This document shows, one piece after another, positions 30,428 through 38,548 of a stretch of DNA of 40,532 nucleotides. Positions within the stretch are counted from its first letter, which is position 1, and the number at the start of each line of letters is the position of its first letter. The notes beneath the pieces were generated by a model. It was not told where the DNA came from and did no database searches. It saw only the letters and a list, made by a program, of their open reading frames with translations. Source of the DNA: Paramacrobiotus richtersi (lineage: Eukaryota; Tardigrada; Eutardigrada; Parachela; Macrobiotidae); the NCBI GenBank assembly GCA_034698045.1, contig JAQGAU010000108.1:1-40532 (forward strand), given 5' to 3'. Made by a program: the position numbers and the translations under genes.

Positions 30428-31667
30428 GATCTTTTGACATATATCGCTGCGCCCGATCAGCAGTTACTTCCCGCATCCACTTTTCGAGCAGTGCACGGAT
30501 GGTACAAATAGCTCCCGGCACGAGCCGCGTAACTCGGCTCGACTCATGAGCGCTCGGCGCGGCTCGTAAACTGAACTTATTTGGAGGAAAAACGTTCCAC
30601 GAGCGCTTGAAAACACAATGGTCACAATGCTTTATGAACCGAACAGCTATCAGCAGGCTGCCGAAAAATTTGCGGCGCATGGCCAAGTGGTACAGACAGG
30701 CTGTGCGCAGGCCGTGTGAGCATTGACAATTATTATGAGCCTAGAAATACGTAAAATACCTAAACATTCTTAATGTACGTAAAGATGAGGGTATTGAAAA
30801 ATGTATTAACGTCTTCGATTCATGTGCCGTTGGCCTTTCTGTACCATCGGCAAACCGGTGGCTTATTACCGCACCTGTTGTGGATTTACGGGAACAAAAT
30901 ATATGCGGCTGATCTGTATCTTTAATCTGCTCGACTTACGTTCTTTCGCTGACAGATTACATTTTTTATATTTTAATTTATTACCGAACATACAAACCAA
31001 CTGGCATTCATAGTCTGGTATACAAGAAGTACGATTGAAAAGCTCCCACAATGAAAAATCAGGTTAGTCCACCACCAAAGATTTTCCGGCACAACGCTGG
31101 AGAAAAAAAGCCCTACAGCTTCTACAGCACTACTTCATGATGATTGTTCGAAAAAAGTTCTTTTAGTCGCATTGCCAGGGTTGTTTTTCCGATACTCGGT
31201 TTCGAGGTTTTTTCGATCCGCTTCTCCCCGTCGTAACTGGTATCGCTGCGCAATATCATTGAACGGAAAAAGGTGGTGCATGTTCGCTGGTAAATCGAAT
31301 CGAAATCGATTCTGCATTCTTGGTTGCCAAGAGCTGGAAGATACATATTGCTGCGTACTGGTCCTAAAGGCATGAAACTTCACACTTCCCTTAATTTGGA
31401 AGTTCTACAAATTCATATTTAAGATCAACAATAATAAGAATAATAAATGTTGAACGTTACACCCGCCAGCGACTGGTCCTATTCCAGGAACTCGACATCC
31501 TCATAATGAGTTAGATCGTGGTTTAGGTCAAGAAGGTCCATATTCGGGACTTCCGGTTCCGTTTGAACGGAAATCTCTTTTTTTTGTCATTACCAGAGGA
31601 TTTTTTCTTCTGGCTCTTATTTTGCCACCTGTATTAAGTTTTGTTTGGGTTGACTGGGAGAGCGAGA
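30428..31667. other. Stretch without a supported gene
   Basis: A GC-rich patch with overlapping GAGC/GCTC inversions lies at 30510-30565 (GGCACGAGCC, CTCGGCTCGA, GGCGCGGCTCG). The rest is unremarkable. Confidence 0.3.
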
Positions 31668-32321
31668 ATGGCACGGAGAAGGTTTTTGTTAAATGAAGAT
31701 CACTTGCGTGAGCCATCTCAACAGAACGATTTGCCGCCGTTTGGCACATCTTCCCAACATCTAGATATCTTGGGTCGCCCATTAACTGCTGTTTATCAAG
31801 ACATGCAGACATCTGGTCATGATCTGCACGCGACACCAAGCTCTGTAATGGGCCAAGCCGATGGCGTCGGACAGACATCCAAAATTGATTCTGTCATTGA
31901 AAATGTAATCGATCTGATTCCTAACAAGCAAAAGGCCAGTGGACGAGAACTACTGAAACATTTGCTGTCTTATAGCCAACTGAACATTGGACCACGATTC
32001 GAGATAATCACCAATGGCAATCTACATTCGAACACTAATATTGTGGATTTGATTCGATGGATAACAACACCCACTAATCCTCGACCAAATGATCAACCAC
32101 CTGGGATGGACTATTTTCTTTCGACAATGAAGAACACTAACGTTTCAACAACTTTAATATCAAACGCTAAGCGCCGTAGTATCTATAACAACATGGCGAT
32201 TGACCCCGATTTTTTCGGACCGCCAGCTGCTGATCGCACGCCACGTAGTCGACGCGATAATTGGTATGGTGGCAGAGGTGGCGTCGGTAAATGTTGTTTT
32301 TGTTCTCGTATGGAACAATGA
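31668..32321 (+). CDS. Uncharacterised 217-aa protein
   Basis: The ATG at 31668 opens MARRRFLLNEDHLREPSQQN and the frame runs intact to the stop at 32321. The middle (about residues 70-165) looks globular and helical: IDSVIENVIDLIPNKQ, GRELLKHLLSYSQLNIGPRF, NTNIVDLIRWITT, FLSTMKNTNVSTTLISNAKR. The C-terminus is Arg/Gly-rich (RTPRSRRDNWYGGRGGVGK), typical of nucleic-acid-binding tails, and ends in CCFCSRMEQ. No intron is needed. It may be a single-exon gene or a transposon-encoded protein. No family was recognised. Confidence 0.4.
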   Translation: MARRRFLLNEDHLREPSQQNDLPPFGTSSQHLDILGRPLTAVYQDMQTSGHDLHATPSSVMGQADGVGQTSKIDSVIENVIDLIPNKQKASGRELLKHLLSYSQLNIGPRFEIITNGNLHSNTNIVDLIRWITTPTNPRPNDQPPGMDYFLSTMKNTNVSTTLISNAKRRSIYNNMAIDPDFFGPPAADRTPRSRRDNWYGGRGGVGKCCFCSRMEQ

Positions 32322-32554
32322 CTGTTTCCCGTCATTTTAATGCAAGATTTTTTACATAGGCATTGCATAATGACTGGTTATTGGCCAGTGTATCAAACAC
32401 TTTTCCGGTTTACCACACGATCTCAGATATTCTTTGGCAAATGTCGTCAATAAAGCGCTATTATTAAGCAGGTGTTTTGGGTACTCAAATTTATCAAATA
32501 GTGAGCGTAAAAAAAGTCCGCGACACGAGTGAGATAAAAAGTGGAGATATGTTC

Positions 32555-32870
32555 CAGAAACCGACAGTTCGACTGTGTTCTTCTGATTAACTGCACAGCG
32601 CGCATGGGCTAACAGATACAGAGGCGTAGCAGATCTTTAGTTCAAACACCTCGAAGCTTTGTAAGAAGTCCTCATAACGGGCGCCGATTACAGGTACCTG
32701 ATGTGAAGATATTAGTTTTCGGTACGCTTTTTTGTCGCTCCTGTATTTCTCCACTTGTGGATACCATCTCGGTTGTTCACTGATAACCGCTCGACCTCGA
32801 GATTTTTCCGGTAATGTTGCAGCTGTCGAACTGTCCGCAACAACGCCTTAGTTTCTACCAGAAACTTGCG
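32555..32870. repeat. Left copy of a duplicated segment
   Basis: It begins CAGAAACCGACAGTTCG and shares ordered blocks with 33748-34068, among them TCTTTAGTTCAAACAC, CAT AACGGGCGCCGATTACA (A in place of G in the right copy) and TTTTTGTCGCTC. The offset is about 1.19 kb. The copies differ by many substitutions and small indels, so the duplication is old. Confidence 0.7.
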
Positions 32871-32878
32871 GAGCTTGC
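32712..32878 (-). CDS. Possible last exon of an unidentified gene
   Basis: On the minus strand TTATTAATTTTAG, a good acceptor, precedes GCAAGCTCCGC. The frame then reads LRKFLVETKALLRTVRQLQ, RKNLEVERLSVNNRDG and ends KKRTEN, stop. This basic, probably helical 55-residue end is partly conserved in the right copy of the duplication (TVRQLQPYRKDLQVEQL), which supports real coding. The upstream exons were not identified. Confidence 0.35.
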
Positions 32879-32969
32879 CTAAAATTAATAAAGTTAAGAA
32901 TCTGATGTGTTTAGTTATAATTTGGCTCTCGTTACTCCGCAAATTCATGAATTTTGAAACTTTCTTATC

Positions 32970-33473
32970 ATGAATTTTGCGGAGAATCGTACTGGTACAA
33001 TTTTGTACGTTGCACTCGCGCCACCCGGCCCAGCTGAGACTTCCGAGCCCTGTGCTGATGGTGTTGTAAGTGTCTCTGATGTTGATCCGGCCGATCGCCA
33101 CGAATTCGCGCAGTTCAATGAACCCGCGTCTGACAGCGTTGCCCGAGGGCTATCTGGTGAACTGATGACTTTTATGAAGGAAAATCACATGTCTTCTCAA
33201 ACCGCGAAGGAGCTACAAGCAAATAACTACTGCACAATGAATGACCTTTCGGAAATTGAGTCGGCTGGTGACTTGCATTTTATTACAATGCTGCGTGACC
33301 GCCGCATTCTTCACAAGCGTCTAACACATCTGAAAGTGAACGAAGCCCGTGCTAAGCCGAGTGAAGGTGCTGGTGCAGAACAGAACAGAACAGAACTACC
33401 GGAATCCCACCCGGGTATTCCGAGAACTCGCACATGGACGGAGCGCGTGTATGCTTTCTCAAAGCCGCTTTAA
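32970..33473 (+). CDS. Small protein with a SAM-like domain, 167 aa
   Basis: Residues about 65-125 follow the SAM (sterile alpha motif) pattern: ELMTFMKENHMS, AKELQANNY, MNDLSEIESAGDLHFI, then LRDRRILHKRLTHL. SAM domains mediate protein-protein contacts. The N-terminal 60 residues and the C-terminal tail look disordered, and the coding DNA near 33365 has an AGAAC microsatellite. The start codon overlaps the upstream end of the antisense exon region. The domain is assigned by pattern only. It could be part of a longer spliced gene, as potential donors (GTAAGTG at 33066) occur inside it. Confidence 0.35.
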   Translation: MNFAENRTGTILYVALAPPGPAETSEPCADGVVSVSDVDPADRHEFAQFNEPASDSVARGLSGELMTFMKENHMSSQTAKELQANNYCTMNDLSEIESAGDLHFITMLRDRRILHKRLTHLKVNEARAKPSEGAGAEQNRTELPESHPGIPRTRTWTERVYAFSKPL

Positions 33474-33747
33474 TCCGCTTCTGCGATATGGCACCCCACC
33501 AGCGCTACCCGGAGTAGGAATGTTTTTGCAGCACCAGGCGAATGTGGCATCAGGCAAGTGCAACGAAAGCAGTCTTATCAACTTAGTAGCGGTTTCCTTA
33601 GTAGCGGTAACATTCAAAATCTAAATGGTGATGAATCATGTGTCGCTCTGCAATTTCGCTCAGTTCGTCCTTCTCTTTATTTCTTTCTGCAGAAATTATT
33701 TCATCAATCTCTTCGCTGGCTCGTTGTCCGTTCTCCGTGGTGTGTTT

Positions 33748-34068
33748 CAGAAACCGACAGTTCGGTTGGATTGTTTCGATGAATTGCACAGAAATCATGG
33801 AGAAGTAGATGTACCGTAGATATCTTTAGTTCAAACACAACAAAGACTTGTAGCAAAGCCGTCATAACAGGCGCCGATTACAACTACCCATATGCAGCTA
33901 TTATTTGTCAGTTCGCCTTTTTGTCGCTCGTGTGTTTTCCCACGGTGCATACAATTTTGGTTACTAAGTCTTATCGTTAACTGCTCAACCTGCAGATCTT
34001 TGCGGTACGGTTGCAGTTGTCGAACCGTCCACCACGACTCTTCTGTTTCCCACAGAGACTTCGAATTA
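33748..34068. repeat. Right copy of the duplicated segment
   Basis: Partner of 32555-32870. The antisense reading is broken here: TVRQLQPYRKDLQVEQL is preserved, but frame changes and stops follow, so if the left copy is functional this one is a pseudogene. Confidence 0.65.
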
Positions 34069-35488
34069 GTCTAGAACTTGGGCCGCCTGTCCGCTTAGTC
34101 CAGTTCGTCGTTGTACTAGGCAACCACCACCAGCGCACCCTGCAGATATATTGGAAGGAAATTCCACAATATTTTGATTGGATCACATGCACTGCATTCG
34201 GCTGAGGAAGAAATAGTCATCTACACACCATGCAGTTGGATCGTTACCTGAACACCGCGAGCGGAAATTGAGGTATTTGCACCCCCGTGTTCCCCGTATT
34301 TTGCCGCTGCTGTACGCCGGCGCTGGCGTTTGCTGCACCATGTCGTCGTTTTCTACTTCCGTTTCCTGGAAACACAACAGGCATTCGCAATATCTGGGAT
34401 TAGCACCCACCAAAACGGGACGCGGGGCCGTTATTAGCTGAACAGCTGTCACAACAGCCCTTGGGTGCTTAATGCGAACGGTGCAGAAACTGTGTCCTTG
34501 ACTCGTCAACGAAAGAACCAGTCTTCTCCCGAACCCAGCCAGCAACCATCTTTTCCTTTTTTCGGCATCGGACGTGGCAGACTTCTTTTCATTTCCCGAT
34601 GGTTTCGGAATACCCTTGTGTTATCCGTAACCCCTAATACACAGCGGATACCTGTGTTGAAAAATGCGGTAGACCGAAAGTGCAGTTCCACGCTATCAAT
34701 TTCGTTGGTGGCGTTACAGTGGAAAAACATCTGCAGCTTTTCAGCTGTGACGTCTGGTGAAGCGAGCGCCAATGAGCGACTCCGCTCAGAAAACACTTGG
34801 CATCGTGCAAACGAGCGATGGGCTGCACGAGAGCATCCCGGCATACTTCAGCGATACCAGCGCTCGTGGTGTTTGTATGTATAGTACATATAGAGTTTGC
34901 GATGTTTGTATCGTATCTTTAATGATCTGTACCGCATCGTTGTAAGCTGCAACTGAGAACAGGAAGCATTCGTATCTAAACAGCATCAGAATGCTATTGC
35001 TAGGAGTCGTCAGGAAACGGCAACAGTTGTAAGAATCACGAGAACCGTAGTATACTACCGCGCCGATCAGTGGTGTAGATGGCTCTGGGTAAGGGTCGCG
35101 CGACGATGATGACTTGCTGCAATGCGCGGACGACTGATCATGCATCCTATATATTCTGGCATCTTTTACGACACCGATAGTGTGCTGCGGTCTCCTAAAC
35201 GACTCGTAGCATTACACTGCACCTTTTCCCTGCAAGTACGTTCGCCACAGTACTTAAAACCCTCATACTCGCTTCTGCTTTGCCCGTAACGATTCCAGTT
35301 TTCCCCAACTGACTGGATCATCGCTCGGGTTACGCTGGAAAACATCAACAGCGTAATTTCGTTTTTCTGCTTATCTGCATTCTTTCGTGCCAGTCCCTAA
35401 GTACGTGAAACTGTAATACTGAGGTGATATTTGTTGCATAGATTGGAACCCAACCACCTTCGTCTAATTATTATTTCATCTGGTTCAG
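34069..35488. other. Stretch without a supported gene
   Basis: Minus-strand frames at 34183-34545 and 34506-34844 overlap and have a protein-like composition (AEKLQMFFHCNATNEIDSVE), but nothing identifies them or links them by splicing. Confidence 0.3.
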
Positions 35489-35555
35489 TCTTCTGTTTCG
35501 AGCGGCATTGATAGTATGCCAGAAGCATACTGTAATGTCTTGCTTAAATCAGAAA
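35489..35555. repeat. Palindromic hairpin repeat, copy P4
   Basis: The left arm is TCTTCTGTTTCGAGCGGC followed by ATTGATAGTATGC. The right arm is GCATACTGTAATGTC followed by TTGCTTAAATCAGAAAG. The arm core CATACTGTAATGTC is shared with P3 (AATACTGTAATGTC). Confidence 0.65.
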
Positions 35556-37391
35556 GCGGACGGAAGTAGTTTGCATTACACAACACGTTTGCCCACTCAG
35601 GACCAACTGGAGATTACTTGGCTTGTGTGAAAACTGAAAAGCATGGAAAAATACTGTTTGCGATGCATAATAAGGTAACACTAACATAGTCTTGGCAAAC
35701 TTCTCTAATTCAGCCGTAGTTAGTTTCGATGACGTGTGATCTGCTTAGACTTCATATCGATGTGGAAAAAAAACGCTTTCGTGGACGTGTGTTGTAAGGG
35801 GTGTTTCTTTATGTAAGGACCAATTATACCGACAAGTAAGACCCGACTTTGCTGCTGTTCTTAACGATAGCAGAACTTTGAGTACAATAGTTGTTCGTGT
35901 TTGCACGAAACACGACCGAAAACTGAAGGGAAATGCATTCCTAGGAACTGGCTCTGTGCCAAATCCTGAAACACAACTGTTAAATGTGGGGTATTTTATG
36001 GGTTTTTGTAATACTTATGGTACTTCTCCCAGTTGGGCGCTTCGCAGAGAACATTCGTCGCTCATCGTCCACAGAGCCGCCGTTCCGCTACCCAGTCCCC
36101 GAGACTTCAAAAACCGTGCAGATCTCACATACTGGAAACAGACAAGTACACACGAACTCTATCTGTAAACCTGGACGACAATTAACCATGACGATAAAAA
36201 GCGTCACCGCTTGGGAACCTTACATTTTTCCCACAACAACACCAACTAAACACAGTGATTTATTCCGGCAAAGATCTAGATTGCTTTTTTCCCGTATGCG
36301 CTAGCGTTACTTTGAAAGTGCCAAACGTCATACAGGGAAAGGGTCACCTGATGTATCTCTGTGGGCCATGTTTTGGCAATGAAACAACAGAACTTTCAAC
36401 AGTTTTATCTGATATGGAAGATAGTTGAATTCACGTAATCTCGATGGAGCAGTTGTTGTGGATCATTATAATATCACGTGCCGAAAGTCCTTTTCTTTTC
36501 ATGTACAAATTTTTCTCATAATTATTAGCAGGATGCCACTAGTGCGATTGGCAGCGTCGAATCAGGTGTTCATTCTAGCAGGTATCCGCACAGCCTGCTC
36601 TAATCTGCAGCACTGTTTGAGTCTGTATCTGACGCACGTCACCCAACAACTTACATTCAGTTGACTTTGTCTGAGAGACAGCCAGATTACCTATAAATGA
36701 ATTTTATCAGTAAGAAGTAAACAAGGTCGGAAGATCAGATCATTGCCAGCAGTTCGTTAAAGGAACGGAAAGTAATAAGCTCCATGGATATACATCAAAC
36801 ACAGGTGACTGACTTTGCTCGGTTGGAAGATTACAAATGGGTACTTCCATCAAACTAATACAACTGCGCGTAATTTCTAGACTGACGGCTTCCTGTTTTC
36901 CGGGTGAGTATGGAAGAGAGGAATGTCTGCTTGTTCGCTTAGTTCAACGAGAAAAGCAATTATTTGCGAAAGGTAGTCCGATTTCTGTTGCATAATTCCC
37001 GGCGCAGAAAGATTGACAATAAGCTTCTTACAGTTGTAATTCTGTCGGCAACCTGTATAAAGCGACGGACATTCTGGTACTGCCATTACATACCGAGCAC
37101 TCAACTGTCGTCCAGGTTTGTTATCGCTGGTATCATTTCATGCCCGTCATGATACCAACTTGCTAACGACGCAGCATAAGCTGGCATTCATAATGCTGTA
37201 CGATAACTCCACTAATTCTTCCGTTCCCCCAAATAATCGAACAACGGCACAAAGGGCCGACAGCGCTGTAAGTGGTAACACTTCGTCGTTGAGCTTGAGA
37301 ACTCATTCTCGCCTTGGTCAGCTTGCGGGCAGTCGCATTAATTTAGCTCTGACTGACTTGCTTAGACTGTTCGCATAACATTGTGACCTAC
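35556..37391. other. Stretch upstream of the LINE ORF1
   Basis: No supported gene. The last few hundred bases are probably the LINE 5' UTR, whose internal promoter and start are not recognisable. An open frame at 37118-37378 is rich in Ser/Thr/Leu without a motif. Confidence 0.3.
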
Positions 37392-37412
37392 TTTCCCCCA
37401 AAATGGGGGAAA
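37392..37412 (+). promoter_or_regulatory. Perfect 9-bp hairpin over the ORF1 start codon
   Basis: TTTCCCCCA (37392-37400), loop AAA, TGGGGGAAA (37404-37412). The A of the ORF1 ATG is in the loop and the TG in the stem, so folding would hide the start codon in the RNA. Confidence 0.5.
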
Positions 37413-38548
37413 ATAGCAATGCTACGCTGGCATCTTTTGTCGTTAAAAAATTGAATTTTGAAGATTCGATCTGCGTTATTAATGAATTTGTCACGAAGTT
37501 CGTGCAGTGTAAAGAAAGTTTCGAATTCAGTCTCCTTCAGTATGATGCGCGTGCGATTTTGGAAGTAACGGAAAATCTGCAGCAGTTTTACCATGCGGCA
37601 CTTCTCCAGATCGACGAATACAAATCCCAGTCTGAATATCCACTGCCAAAGTTCGGATTATCTGCTCCTGCTACACAGCCAAATGTTTTAAAAATCAGTG
37701 AACCCGTTTCCCAGACCACCCACCGCAAATCGTATGCAGCTGCCACTGTGAAGAAACTGCCGGCTGTCATCCTTAAGCCAAGAAATTCAACAGGTTCGGG
37801 AAGTTCACGAACTACGCCTGCCGAATTATCAAAAATGTCTACGACCCTGAATTCTGTTCTTCCGACTGGCGCAAGTGACCTGAATGTTACCGGTATCAAG
37901 CCGATTAACAGTAAGCGTGTCCTTGTTGAGTTTGAAAACGAGGAAGCAGCGGCTAAAGGTAAAGATACGTTGATTAAGCATGCTGATGATCTTGGTTGTG
38001 ACGTAGTTACGCCTAAAACTCGTACGATGAGGTTAATTGTAAGGAAGGTGCCGTTAGCTATGTCAGACGACGATTTTCTGAACGAAATTCGTGCAAAGAA
38101 CAAGATCAGCGGAGATTTACCAGTTCGAATTGTCACGCGTTTGACGAGTTATCGTAAAGACATTACGACATGTGCTATTGTAATTGAAGTCGATTCTGTA
38201 CTGCGTGAACGTTTGATTTCAAAGAAAACCATAATGCTAAATTGGTGTATGTGTCCTGTTGAGGATCATTTTTATGTGCCGCAGTGCAAGAAGTGCTGCC
38301 AGTTCGGCCACACAACGTCTAAATGCAGAAATGAACTAAGGTGTCGATACTGCGCAGAAAATCACGAATCTAATAAGTGTGCCGTTGACAATGATTTTTT
38401 GTGGATATGTTCGAATTGCTACGACGAAGGCGTGTATTCGCAGCGGAATTTTCACACTGCTTTTGATCATGAATTTTGCACCGTATACAGCAATTTGATG
38501 CAGTCGCGAACGTTTTATAATAGTTCGTTTCGAAAAAACGTGATGTGA
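37403..38548 (+). CDS. LINE ORF1 protein, 381 aa
   Basis: ORF1 binds element RNA and forms the ribonucleoprotein. Residues 1-100 are probably helical (FEFSLLQYDARAILEV). A Ser/Thr/Pro-rich linker follows. Residues about 160-235 form an RRM-like region (NSKRVLVEFENEEAAAKGKD, RLIVRKVPLAMSDDDF). Next come two zinc knuckles, C295-C298-H303-C308 and C314-C317-H321-C326, and a further Cys/His cluster from C336 (CSNC...H...H...C). The knuckle arrangement is typical of Jockey/I/CR1-type ORF1. The frame ends AAC GTG ATG TGA, just after a slippery heptamer, and overlaps ORF2 by 25 bases. Confidence 0.88.
   Translation: MGENSNATLASFVVKKLNFEDSICVINEFVTKFVQCKESFEFSLLQYDARAILEVTENLQQFYHAALLQIDEYKSQSEYPLPKFGLSAPATQPNVLKISEPVSQTTHRKSYAAATVKKLPAVILKPRNSTGSGSSRTTPAELSKMSTTLNSVLPTGASDLNVTGIKPINSKRVLVEFENEEAAAKGKDTLIKHADDLGCDVVTPKTRTMRLIVRKVPLAMSDDDFLNEIRAKNKISGDLPVRIVTRLTSYRKDITTCAIVIEVDSVLRERLISKKTIMLNWCMCPVEDHFYVPQCKKCCQFGHTTSKCRNELRCRYCAENHESNKCAVDNDFLWICSNCYDEGVYSQRNFHTAFDHEFCTVYSNLMQSRTFYNSSFRKNVM

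Noticed and set aside
38543-38548. ATGTGA as a stop-start coupling site for ORF2
   Set aside because: The ATG is in the ORF1 frame, not the ORF2 frame, so it cannot start ORF2.
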